Source: Ananas comosus
Lineage: Eukaryota; Streptophyta; Magnoliopsida; Poales; Bromeliaceae
Reading direction: 5' to 3'
Assembly: GCF_001540865.1 (NCBI RefSeq)
Contig: NC_033631.1
Span: forward strand, 1,157,532 to 1,221,531
DNA length: 64,000 nt
The notes beneath the pieces were generated by a model. That model was not told the DNA's origin and did no database searches. It saw nothing but the letters and a program-made list of their open reading frames with translations. The translations under genes and the position numbers were made by a program. Shown in pieces: positions 1-11,204 of the stretch; the first letter of the stretch is position 1, and every line of letters begins with the position of its first letter.

Positions 1-2
1 TC

Positions 3-1157
3 GTAAGCAATATAACTAATTATCGTACTGAAGATGAATCTCATTTGCGTTCAGTGCTTGTTTTCAACAATTCCACGAACTATGATTTACTGCAGTCGGT
101 CTTAAGATCATCAAAATTTTTACGTGTCTTAGAACTAGAAGGAGCGCTAATCGAGAAACTACCGAGTGAGATCTGTAACCTATTCAACCTGCATTATCTA
201 GGCTTGCAAGAAACGAAAATTAAGGAGCTTCCACAATCAATCGGGAAGCTACGAAATCTGCAAATATTAGATATATTTGGAAGTGAAATAGAAAAGCTGC
301 CAAAGGAAATAACAAAGCTCCAAAAGTTGAGACATCTAGTTTTGCCCTACAGTTTGCGTAAGAACATCACGGCACTGGTGGGAATATGGCGGTTGAAGGG
401 CTTGCAGAGTTTGGCAAACATTAGTGCAACTAGGAAGATTGTGCGGAATGTAGAAGCTTTGACAGAATTGCGGACATTTTCAATAACCAGCGTAAGAACC
501 CATCACTGTGCAGACTTGTGGAATAGTATCACAAAGATGAACCATCTTATCGATTTAAATGTCGAAAGTGAAGATAGGCAAGAATTACAGCAGTTGGGCA
601 CCCTGCGCCTACCTCTACCAATTCAACAATTACGTCTACATGGTAAATTAGACAAAAACTCACTCCCTGAGCTTGCCACGTCCTTCGGGTCTCTTACAAA
701 CCTAACCACATTAACACTTTTTTATGCAAAATTGGATGAAGATACATTTCTTGACCTGCAAGCGCTACCCGCATTGAGTTTTCTTGAACTTTTTTGCGCA
801 TATGATGGCATGAAGTTGCACTTCCGAGCAACATCATTCCCGAACCTGAAGGTATTGTCCATATTATCTGCCCCGAAGCTCAGTCAGGTGGAAATAGAAA
901 GAGGAGCAATGCCAAACCTGAATAAGCTTCAGATACACAATTGCCCCGAGCTAAAGGAGCTGCCCCACGGTATCGAGTACCTTACCACCCTTCAGGATTT
1001 AGACATTAGCTATCCAGCAGAGGAACTTGTTGAGCTGCTTCTAGGAGGAGGAGAAGGCGACCATAGCAATGACTGGCGCACGAGGGTTCGCCACATCCCG
1101 AATTTTATTCTTTGGGTCAAACGAGACGGCGAGTATGTCGAAGAAAGGATTCAATGA
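3..1157 (+). CDS. NLR1: CC-NBS-LRR (RPM1-like) immune receptor, C-terminal LRR part
   Basis: Cytoplasmic immune receptor; the part seen here is the leucine-rich repeat region that controls activation and effector recognition in this family. The frame is open from the window edge (codon at 3-5) to a TGA at 1155-1157, about 384 residues. It aligns with NLR2 (33870 onward) from the SNITNY segment just after the NB-ARC domain, so the coiled coil and NB-ARC lie to the left of the window. Typical plant LRR steps are visible: LRVLELEGALIEKLP, HYLGLQETKIKELP, LQILDIFGSEIEKLP, KLRHLVLP. It continues about 140 residues beyond the point where NLR2 is cut, including a C-terminal LPHGIEYLTTLQDLDIS repeat, so it is the only copy here with a complete LRR end. 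No stop or frameshift is seen. No true start exists in the window; the first in-frame methionine is not a start. Confidence 0.95.
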   Translation, partial: VSNITNYRTEDESHLRSVLVFNNSTNYDLLQSVLRSSKFLRVLELEGALIEKLPSEICNLFNLHYLGLQETKIKELPQSIGKLRNLQILDIFGSEIEKLPKEITKLQKLRHLVLPYSLRKNITALVGIWRLKGLQSLANISATRKIVRNVEALTELRTFSITSVRTHHCADLWNSITKMNHLIDLNVESEDRQELQQLGTLRLPLPIQQLRLHGKLDKNSLPELATSFGSLTNLTTLTLFYAKLDEDTFLDLQALPALSFLELFCAYDGMKLHFRATSFPNLKVLSILSAPKLSQVEIERGAMPNLNKLQIHNCPELKELPHGIEYLTTLQDLDISYPAEELVELLLGGGEGDHSNDWRTRVRHIPNFILWVKRDGEYVEERIQ

Positions 1158-1424
1158 TTCCATATCGTGTAGGTGAGTTTGGGCGCTTTTTGCAAAGCAC
1201 CGGCCGAGCTTGATGCTTTCATATTTTCCGCCTCAGATCTTCTAAATAATCCGTGCTTGAGGAAAATTGAAAATGATGATCGATATATGCAGGTGTTATC
1301 TTATATGTGTATTTTATTTTATTTCATTTTCAATGTATGTGTGTGTAAAAGTGGATGCATCAAATTAGTTGGTGCATGCCTTCAGCTACTCGTATTATGT
1401 ATTTGGAGAATGCTTTGTGCCCTT
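1158..1424 (+). other. NLR1 3' flank / probable 3' UTR
   Basis: T-rich noncoding sequence directly after the NLR1 stop. I see no coding signal and no transposon end. It stops where the recurrent R block begins (CCTTAAAACTTTATTT motif). NLR3 has been too disturbed by a gap and a retrotransposon to compare. Confidence 0.5.
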
Positions 1425-1543
1425 AAAACTTTATTTGTTGACTAAAATAAAAAAAACCTTCCTCGTAAATATCCATATTTTTTACTTTTTACTTGTTAAG
1501 AAAAAAAAAAAATTTTTTTTTTTATGCATCTTTAACAATTTTA

Positions 1544-2061
1544 GGGTTTGTTTGGTTCGAAGTCGGAATCAGTATCGAAATCGAAATGATTCATTATTTC
1601 ATTCTGTTTGGTTCGTCCCCTGAAACAGAATGGGAATGAACTATTCCCATTATCAGTATTTGGTTCAGATAGATGTCAGAAATATAATCAAATTAATATG
1701 TCAATTTTATCTTTATAATATATTAATTTAAATTCAAACTAAAAATTTAATATTAAAAATTTACGTCAAAATTTTAAAATGATGTTAAAATTTTAAATAT
1801 ATTTTTTTAAAAAAATTAAAATTTGAAATTATACGGATAATTCAAATATAAAACTAAATTTTGATTTATTCAAATTCAAACTTAAAGTTATAATTTAAAT
1901 TTCAATTTTAATCCATAAATTTAATTTAAATTTTAAATAAAATTTGAATAAAACTTTGGATTTAAAGTAAATTTAAATTTAAATTCAAATTTATAAATTA
2001 GATTCGAAATGCTTGATTGAATTTTAATTTTTAATTTAGGTTTAAATTAATATTTAAATTT
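1544..2061. mobile_element. Tourist/PIF-Harbinger-like MITE, right end lost
   Basis: Begins GGGTTTGTTTGGTTCGAAG directly after a TTA, and continues as extremely AT-rich DNA that matches the complete MITE at 57224-58026 almost to its end. The expected right inverted repeat (CGAACCAAACACGCCC) is missing; the sequence instead re-enters the R block start near 2062. It is therefore a fragment. Confidence 0.65.
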
Positions 2062-2329
2062 ATAAAACTTTTATTTATTGGCTAAAATAGAGAGAACCTC
2101 CCCCCTATAAATATCCCTTTTTTTCACTTTCTCCACCCAACTTTCAAACAACTTATATTCTGCTCCCTTTAAAATTTCAAAAGTATTTTTAGAAGGTGAC
2201 GACGTAAATGGAGAGGAAGAAATAACTAAATTTTCTTTATTTGTTTTTTAAGAAAAACATAATGTTTTTTTATGTATTTTTGCTATTTTTAAGGTTATTT
2301 TCAATATAAATTATAAGAAATGAACGGAA

Positions 2330-3024
2330 TGTTGGGAATCCGGTATTCGCCCCAGTACCGGATCTCGTGAATCCGCAACCCACTCCGATACCGACTGTTG
2401 TGGATTCGGTACCGATTGTTGGGATTCCGCAACGGAAACGTCAAATCGGATTTTTTACCATCAACCCGTCTCCTCAGCAAAAGCTGATACAATCACAAAA
2501 GAGAGAAAAAATCAAAACAGAAAATATGCGGGTAAAACAAGATTCATTAAATAAGAGAAGAATACACCTGACTCCTCTTCTGCACAAAGTAGCTACAACC
2601 CGAGCCCTCTTTTTGAATCTCTCCTATCCTTCCCTCGTCTTCTATAATCCCATAAAGAAGACAATCATCCGCGCGCACCCATGCACTAGGTGCACTAAAT
2701 AACTCTCTCTCTTTTTTTCTCTCTCTGGTACGGCTCCCAAGAGGCCTTTTCTCTCTCTCTCCCGTACTCACCCCAAAAAGAGACTCTAATGCATTATATA
2801 TAATGCTCCATCAAGAATGTACCCAATCCTAATATATTTAGGATTTCGACTCCAATTAATATCTAAATCTATCTTAATTAATCTCTAATAGATTTAAATA
2901 TTAATCCTAATTTAGTTAGGTTTATCCTTTAATTAATATTTAAATCTTAATTTATCTCCAACAGATTTAAATATTAATTATTATCCAAATATGATTCAAT
3001 TACAAATCTAACCAAATCCTAACA
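2330..3024 (-). mobile_element. Solo LTR of a copia-type retrotransposon, 695 bp
   Basis: Starts TGTTGGGA and ends TCCTAACA (TG...CA with short inverted ends) and is flanked by perfect 5-bp target duplications CGGAA at 2325-2329 and 3025-3029. The other R copies show the uninterrupted target (GAACGGAATAGTGACGG at 34631 onward). No internal retrotransposon sequence remains. On the minus strand a TATA-like ATTATATATAAT near 2792-2806 precedes a pyrimidine/purine-rich stretch, so I place the element on that strand. Short ORFs crossing it are not genes. Confidence 0.88.
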
Positions 3025-5100
3025 CGGAACAGTGACGAAACTCTAATGAAGGGGGGTTTAAATGCATCAACTTAAAATTTTGAGAAGATAAAATATAGAT
3101 TTTTGAAAGCTAGTTGAGGAAGTGAAAAAAATAAGTATTTACCTGAAGTTTTTTCTATAGTTTACCCTTATTAAAAAGATTTTTTAAAAAAATTGAAGAA
3201 AAAGCTTTCGTACAATATTGTCTTGAAGGATAAAAGCAAATGTCAGTTCTTAACTACATTGAGTAAATCCTAGATAATTAGGACTTAAATAGAAGAGCTA
3301 GTTTCACAAATTTTGCTGTCTAACAGATTAGTGAGAAAATCTATTGTTAGATTTCGGTTTAAATTTATAGTTATTGAAATTAAAGTCAAATTTATTTAAA
3401 ATTGAAGTCAAATTTTACTTTAATTAGGATAAGATGAGATTTAGTTTTTATTAAAACATAAATAGAGTTTAATTAAAGAATCTAATTGGACTGTCAGTTC
3501 TAATTAGTCTCAACATTTGACACAGAGAGAATTAATTAAGCTCTCAATTAAATAGTATTTAGCAAATCGGAGGGGTCGATTATATTAAAATAATGATGAC
3601 CAACTTGTTAGCCAATTAATTTTATTCCGCATGTGCAACTCGTATCATTATAATTGTTGAAACAAAAATCAAAGTCTCTTGAACTTTTCTCATAAACAGA
3701 TTGATTTAAGAAATATGTTGATTGTTTTCAATAAACAACTGCTTCTTCTGATGTTTACAATATAATAGTATATATTATATGATTCATTTACTAATAATTG
3801 AATTGACTTTGAATATGGATTTATATAGATATAGATAAAAATTATCGAACCAATCATACTTTATTTGTATTTATCCGAAAGAAAAAAAAAAGAAAAAGAT
3901 TTCTTCCGTTAATTCTGAAAAGTTTTCCTATTGAAAGAGGAGCATACGTTTGTTCCTAATTATATGCGGTGTGATTAATTTAATAATTATTAATTATAAC
4001 TTTATTCGGCAACATGATTATAAAATCCTAGCCGTCAATCCTCTCTTCCTCAAATTCTCCATAATTAATCTATCGGTTTCGATCTTTAAAAGATTGCTAA
4101 CACATCTAAAAGATTGATTCATTTTCTTCAAATTGACGCAAGAGTTAATTCGTGATTGAATCATGAATTGAAGTAGTCGTCTAATTCGATCAAGGGCGTG
4201 ATTTCGTGTGGACGCGAGTAGAGGCCAGACGTGTACGCGGCTAAGCGAGGACGAATAATTTTTACCAATGATTTTCGACTTTCGGTGATCTCGACCCGCG
4301 CAAGATAAAAAACTGGATACTATGGTTAACTTAAATTTGAATTATCACAATTATATTATATATACTCTGTTTGGAATAACTGTGGTTGATTCATAATTAT
4401 TTGGCTTAAAGAGATTCCAAAAAATTTTCCCTAAAGTTTTTTTTTTTTTTTTCCCCTTACAAAGAATAGACTTTTATCTAAAGATTAGCCAATATTTATA
4501 TTTTACAAGGCCCATGGGCAACTTCATAAAAAATAAAAAATAAAAATAAAAATAAAAAATTTTAGGGACCATTTGCCGTGACAAGTTAAAATCAATGAGT
4601 TACGTATATGGTACGGGTAATAAATGGAATTCATTTCAACAATTTGTATGTTGGAAATGAATAGTACAATCTTAAAGGAAAAAAATAATTGGCATATCCC
4701 ACAGCATAAAGAGAGCCTGAGATCCCAAGATACATGAGATCATTATGTGCATAATCATTTATTTCCTATGCATTCTATTCAAACAAATAATTAAGAGAAA
4801 TAAACATGCAAAATTAGTATAGTAGGAAAAAAAAAAACAAGAGAAATTAGTATAGGGTGTTGTTTTTGTTATAAATAAATTATAAGTATGGATCTATATC
4901 AAGATAAGAAAATATACACCAAATTTTATAGATCACCAAGACGAGATTTGACACAGAGCTAAATCTCTTCTAAAGGTGATGATTTACTAACAATTACACC
5001 TTGCGCATGTTAATTGATTTACGACTAACATGAAAAAATTGGTTTGCAGATGAACCCAACTTTCGGGTGTACAAATAGTATTGCTCAAAAATAAAATGGA

Positions 5101-5715
5101 CCAGTCGAACATTTGCATTCAATTGTTTGCATAAAATTTACGATTTCATTTTTTTTTTTTTTTTTTGGTGTTACTTATACCCATGTTTAAAATTTCTTCC
5201 ATATTAGCATTCGAGTCCTATCAAATAAACCAAGGCCAAAGTACACTATTTTACATTAAAATCAGGAACACAAAATTCCAAAACTCTATATCAATAACCT
5301 GAGACAAATTCATATAGAACAGTACAATTTTAGAATATATAACATCATTGAAATATCAAATTCCGTCCAAGTTTCGTCGAGCACAATTTGTTCTTTTCCT
5401 TCTATTATTTTTTTTCAACATGTATTGCGTCGAACATAAACAAAACGAGGAACAACACGCCGAAGCAACAGATAAAACACACTATGTACCACTTTTCAAA
5501 TTACCCAGAAAGGTTTAAATAAAACGAGGAACAAACAAGCCGAACCGGCAAAAGAGAAACACACTGCGTACCACTTTTCGGAGTACGCAGGAGAGAAACC
5601 TTTGGCGAACTTAAAAGTTTTGTTAAGTCTTTCAAGGGCATCATACCATTCGATCCATCTCCGAGAGCAGTCTATTTATACGATGATTTTGACAAGCATG
5701 AAATGCTTCAGCAGA
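5101..5715. other. UFD1-A 3' flank with an imperfect ~81-bp duplication
   Basis: Noncoding. Two adjacent diverged units lie at about 5437-5518 and 5519-5600; each has an ACGAGGAACAA core followed by AAACACACTRYGTACCACTTTTC. UFD1-B keeps only the second unit (58795 onward), because the R/UFD1 junction is shorter there. A poly-T run occurs at about 5150-5167. Confidence 0.6.
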
Positions 5716-7636
5716 TCAGCTCTTCTGATGCACAGCGATCACATGGATGTCCATCACCTTCAGCATGACGGATCGGCCGCAAGAATCACACGGCGCCGTT
5801 CTCAACCCGCATATGCTCTCGTGCTTGGAGAGACCTCTGAGGCGGTCACGGGCATCAAGCGGTTCGGTCCCGGCTTGGACCATGTCTCCGCAGAAACGGC
5901 ACACTATGAGCCGCAACGGGCAGGTCAAGGACTGGTGTTGGACCTACCATCACAAAGAAAGAAGTAAGAAGTTCATGCGATGTAGTTCGATGTTGGCTCT
6001 TACTACTGTAGGTTAGGCCATGCCAAATCCATTTTTGCAAAAGAAGCTCTTATATTAATATGTATCAAATGGAACACCTTCTATTACCAAACTAAGCAGA
6101 TGGTTTCCAGTCTAAGTACAAATGTAAAAGTACTCGAATTTCATTGGGTAATACTAAATATTAAAATCCGTCTATTAACACAAGGATATGTTTAGTTTTA
6201 CAGGTATCAGCAGTAACAGACTCAAAAAATGCATTTTATCGAGCATAATTTCAAAACAACATGAAAACAATATAAACTGATATATGTAGATGAAAAATCT
6301 CCATAGATATATAATAAACTGCGCTTACCATTTCTTCCTTCTCGAGGACTACTCCACATGCGCAATGGAGTGGCTGATGAAAAACTTTCATATGCTTCTC
6401 CATCTCCCCCTGTTGAAAGGCTTGTCCGCATTTACCACAATGCACATGGTTCGCTGCTTGCTCCTTCCTGAGAACGACTCCGCACCCCTCATGCTGGCAC
6501 ACCAAATTATGCCTGACGCAGTATGCTTCATGGATCACAATGGTCCTGCTGGATATATAATGCCGACAGTTCCGGCACTCGACTGAATCGGAATCAACTT
6601 GAGAGGAAGCATTCAAATGTTCTCCGACCTTTTGCCTGTTATTGTTAATATTCTTAACTTCTACAGAAATATTGAATTTCGTAACTCCCCTGAAGCCAAA
6701 AACTCCAATGCTGTAGGTACCTGCTACAAGGCTTTGATCCTTCGGTTTAAGGATCAAAACCTTCGAGCCCATCTCATGGGATGACCATTCATGTCGATGT
6801 TGGGTCGGAAATGCCAGTGGATGCCTAGATACATAAATATTAGTATCACCATCACTAGTATCTGCCTCGATCTTGACTTCTATATTCATTAGCCCGGACG
6901 AAACTTTCTCACTAACAGCCTCTTCAATGGAAAACTTATAGTACTTAAACTTTCCTTCTTCCACGATTCCCGACTCAGCCTTTCCTAATACAAGCGGTAT
7001 GAGCACATGCTGTTCATTCTCCTTGTCCAAAACAGAATCGGATCCCTCTATATCGACTTCAATATCTATTTCTAAAATTGAAACACTCGAAGAAGGTTTG
7101 AGCTCTAGAACTCTTAACTTGTACTGCAGCTCTCCATAATAGACCGTGATAACATCGCCTTCTGACAGGGTCGCGTGTTTTCGAAGAGTGGTTTCGAGGA
7201 TAGCTTTATGGTTAGGAAGGTCGGAGAAGCCCACGGCTTCGGGCTTAAGCTTCGCATAAGTTCCTTTTGGCAAGCTGGCATAGTGCACCTCAATTAAAGG
7301 AATTTCAACATTGGTATCAGGGAATAAATTTGTCCAGACATGCGGAGGCAGCTCTGAAGAATTTTCTCGTGCAGTGAATTCGAGGACTCCTGAATGAGTT
7401 GTTTTCATATCTTGATTTTCGCTGGAATTAGAAGTTGAGGGACCTCCTTCATTAACTTTGGACAACCTAAAGTACATAGGACCTTTATCCAGGGCCCCTT
7501 GATCAGATAGTTCTTTGAAGCAAGAAGGCGGTAGCTTGATCTTGTCTCCAGAACCATCATATGGAAGGGCTTCAAATAACCTTGAAAAGACAATCCCGTT
7601 GCCTAGAAGCATGTTTTCTTCCATCTGTTGCTCTGC
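5716..7636 (-). CDS. UFD1-A: UFD1-domain protein with C-terminal zinc fingers
   Basis: Plant UFD1-family protein, expected to act with CDC48/p97 in ubiquitin-dependent degradation. Two exons are visible. Exon 7636-6329 starts after an ACAG acceptor with AEQQ then MEENMLLGNG; the first ATG is at 7624-7622. It carries the UFD1 fold (SRLFEALPY, KIKLPPSCF, LPPHVWTNLF, YYGELQYKLRVLEL), a beta-rich middle domain and Cys/His fingers (CRNCRHY, CQHEGCGVVL, CGKCGQAF). A GT donor (6328-6327) and AG acceptor (5945-5944) join in phase 0 to exon 5943-5716, which gives VQHQSLTCPLRLIVCRFCG and ends HVIAVHQKS-stop. From ATG 7624 this makes about 507 residues. Related plant proteins, as I recall, have an upstream charged coiled-coil segment before the QQM motif; no exon for it is found between 7637 and the MCCA remnant. 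So the gene is either 5'-truncated or starts at 7624. It is otherwise intact, unlike UFD1-B. Confidence 0.85.
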
Positions 7637-8653
7637 CTGTCAAATAGACCAAACATTAATAACCTCACAAGAGCATAACTACTGATAATTAAGATCTATC
7701 TAATAAACCACTAAGTATGTTTAAGCGGCAATCTTCTCAATTAACTTGCAATAGACAAATAGCAGCAAATACCTATGCATCAACAGTAGAAAGATATATG
7801 CTAACAAAGCACAGAAGCCTGGAGAAACATCAACAGGTACTATCATTCATTCTAGATGCCGTACGCTCTGAAGCATCATTTACATATTGAGGCTGTAATT
7901 CAATTGCAGTTAAGAGAAAGATCAACAGGTACTACAATTTTCTTTTTCTTTTTCCCAGTTCTAGATGTCTTACACTCTGAAGCATCATTTAAATACTGAG
8001 GCTGTAATTCGATTGCAATTAAGAGAAATAAGGTCAGGGATCTTTCTTCAAGTACTTAACGGTGATGGACCAATGAGTAAGAATTCCATATAACCTCAAT
8101 TTTCTCATTCAAGTATATTCTCACCTGGTAGCAAAGTGCGAAAAGATGAATCCAATTTCAATACAAACTCCCACTTCAATTATTCAACGCATATTCTCAC
8201 CTGGACAGGAATTCTTTCCTTGGACTAGAACATCCGGATAGCAACTTTGTTCCCTCCTTGCATTGAATGCTTAAATATGTATTAAATAAATTTGCAGTCG
8301 ACATCTGATACCGTCAGCATTTCCTGATGCCAATTCGCATTATTTTTCCTGGAGATAGAAAAATTATGGGGCTCAGCATAACACAACTACTAGATAAAAT
8401 TTTGCAGGTAAAGATCAGTCATGATCAAATTTAGGACTGGGATTGAACAAGATTAAATTCAGAAATTCTGTTGTATCCACCACTGGACCAAGCCCTAGCG
8501 CCGCGAACCTTAGCACTACCAAGTTGTTAAAACAACGCTCTCCTCCGACATAACTCTCTAGTCTTATTCTATTCAATCCAATCTTGAGCATGATAAAAGG
8601 GCCTTAAGATGTGGTATCTCATGAAGAAGTCACTATTAACACAGCAAACATAC
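7637..8653. other. UFD1-MCCA spacer with an old internal duplication
   Basis: No exon recognised. Two adjacent related units of about 90-107 bp lie at 7832-7922 and 7923-8029, each beginning ATCAACAGGTACTA and containing CTGAAGCATCATTTA and GAGGCTGTAATTC. The same pair is present near 61041-61245 in the second copy, so it predates the segmental duplication. The stretch around 8117-8430 has no counterpart in copy B, where LINE-like sequence sits instead. Confidence 0.6.
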
Positions 8654-11168
8654 GTTAACAGTGAAGAGGACGCTTGTGTCAAACACTTGCTGCCCGGCAG
8701 TAACCTTTAGCCCAGCAGACATCATCACTGGGTTGGTCAAAATTCACAGTTTGCCTGTAATGATGATGATGATGCTCGCCATGCCAGATATGTATGTGCG
8801 TGCTACTATCCTAATGGCAGCGAATCAGCAAATCAATTTAAGAGATAATGAAATAAAACAAATTGATTCATCAATTTCTATGAAAATAAAAAAGATTTTA
8901 GGAGTAATAACGTTATATTCGACAAGCAGACCTTAGAATAAGATGCTAAAGTAACATTCATATGCAGACCACCAGCTTCAACTCTGAAATAATTGTTTCC
9001 TATGCGCACAGCTTTGACATCCAAAGCAGGAGAATTACTATCTTCAATCTGGCCGTTGAGAGAAACTGAAATATCAGAATTTTCAGATCTCTTATCACTG
9101 ACAAATATAGAAGTGAACTCGAACAATTTGACGCATTTATAAGAGTAATATATTACCGTGATGAAATAACTTCCATCAGATTGATATGTAATGGCAAGTT
9201 GCAAAAGCTCATTGCAGAGGCCATCAAGCTCTTTATCCCACTCAAGTTCCAATACACGTTTGGCTCTGTGATGCATTCCGAAAGGTGGATGGGTATACCA
9301 CAAAGAAAGTAAATTGTCCCCACCTGCAATTATTCGATATTTAATACATCGATATCATTTACCACAGCCTGCATACCTGCAGACAAACAGGAATTACATA
9401 CACTATACATAACATGCAGGGAAGAGATTCTCTTGAAGTGATGTATTCCTTTTCACAGATACAGGCAGCAACCAGTGTAACACCGAGCTTAGCAGCATTA
9501 GATGCTTCGTCAGTTAGTTTTTCAGCTGAATCAACTAGAAGATCACTTTTGTGATGCTCGATGAAATGGGTTTCTACCAAGCCTCTCTCAAAGGCCCAGT
9601 GACCTGCAAGCCCTTGGAGGAAACCAATATTGGTCGGCAAACCTGCAATCTGCAGTGGCCATAGTCAGAGATGCCTGAGGCAGAGAAATTATTATACACA
9701 TTATATTCAGATGCTTCAATACAAAGCGAACAGCATGAAATTGTTCACGATACAAAAATAAATCGAAAGTGCATCATTGTGGAAGTAGATTCTCTACCTC
9801 AAGATTATACAAGACAGCTATTAGTTGGCATCTGTTAGAAATTTATATACCACGTACATGTCTTCAATCAAAATTGTAGCATTGCTAAGACAAACAATAA
9901 GACGTTGTGAGATACGACTATACAAGAATTACAATCCATCTATTATTACTATGCAACAGTGCTCGATCGTTGGCATCAAGCAGCTGGAACTTACAAGAAA
10001 GTGCTAAATAAACTTGATGATAACATCTTGATCTGATATTCATACAAAAGCAACTAGACATGTCACATGCACCTGAAAGTTTGACAAGCAGCTCTTTAGT
10101 TTGACCAATGCAGCATTGCGAGTTTCGCCCCACACCACAAGCTTAGCAATCATTGGATCATAATGCATGCTGACAGTATCTCCTTCCTCCGCTCCCGTTT
10201 CGACTCTCACTGTTTTACAATATGTAGATTAGGGGTCATTGTTGAGTCATGGAAGACGTCGAGCTCTAGATGTGTACTGGCTTTATTAGCTAATACTACC
10301 TAATGTGTGTAGCAATAAGCATATGTACTATGTTTCAGTAGCAGATATCATAGTTAGTTAATTCGGATTCGGCAAAAATTCGGTACGGGTATAATTCGGA
10401 TAAAATTCGTATTCTAATTTTTAAATTCGTTGAAAAAATCGGCTTAAAAACGGATTCGCCAATTATTCGGATACGTGATTTATACGGATATTATACGTTT
10501 ACTAATTAAAAATTCGGGATCAAAAATTCGGCTATTAAATTAATTTTTTTCTCTCAAAATTTATGCAATTAGCATAAATATTCATATTTTTTAAGAATAT
10601 AAAAATAAAAAGCTACAAAATTAAGTAAAAAACAATAATAAACAGAGAATGAACACATTCATGAAATTGATTAGGTATAATAGAAGAGTTCCTGGTACCT
10701 AAGTTAATTAAGATTATTTAGCTCTATGTTTGGGTCTTCTTTGTGCATAACAGAGAATTAATGGACACATTTAATTTAAGCACTCGAGCCATTTGTGTAT
10801 AAAAAAGTATCCATCAAATGGACTAAAAGCTTCCAACTTTTGCTTTGTAAAAAAACCACCCGATTACTGATCTATTGTTGGATAGCTGAAGCGGAAGCGG
10901 AAGAGGCGACGAGGAGGGTTTCGATTTCTGAAGAGTGAAGAACCCGATCTTCGATCTTCGATTTCTGAAGACGAGGGCTTCCGATGGCGTTCGGCGAGCG
11001 GCTGGAAGGGAAGAGGGGGAGGGGAAGGGACCGCGACCGCCATAGGGTCGGTGGCAGGGCCGCGCGCCGCACCGCCGCAGGGGTGAGAAGTTAGGGCAAA
11101 CCCTTTTTTTTTTGGAGTGGTGGGGGTGGGAGTGGGTGTGGGACTTGGGAGGAGGGCGATTCAGAAAG

Positions 11169-11204
<36 letters not shown>

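Larger units (their letters stand above)
1425..5100. repeat. R block, copy a: recurrent noncoding sequence next to the NLR genes
   Basis: AT-rich sequence without coding capacity. Diagnostic pieces are the start AAAACTTTATTTRTTGACTA, the motif TATAAATTATAAGAAATGAACGGAA (2305-2329), the stretch around 3020-3760 and the tail around 3895-4900. The same pieces in the same order recur at 12234-15303, 34594-35091 and 54785-58780. Copy a is interrupted by a MITE remnant and by a copia solo LTR, each described separately; the start motif recurs after the MITE remnant, so the left end is locally duplicated. It could be ordinary intergenic DNA duplicated with the NLR genes, or a non-autonomous transposon; I found no ends that decide this. 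The right limit is approximate. Confidence 0.7.

Noticed and set aside
8878..9640. Two separate hypothetical proteins on the minus strand
   Set aside because: They are neighbouring exons of the MCCA-A remnant read into their introns.
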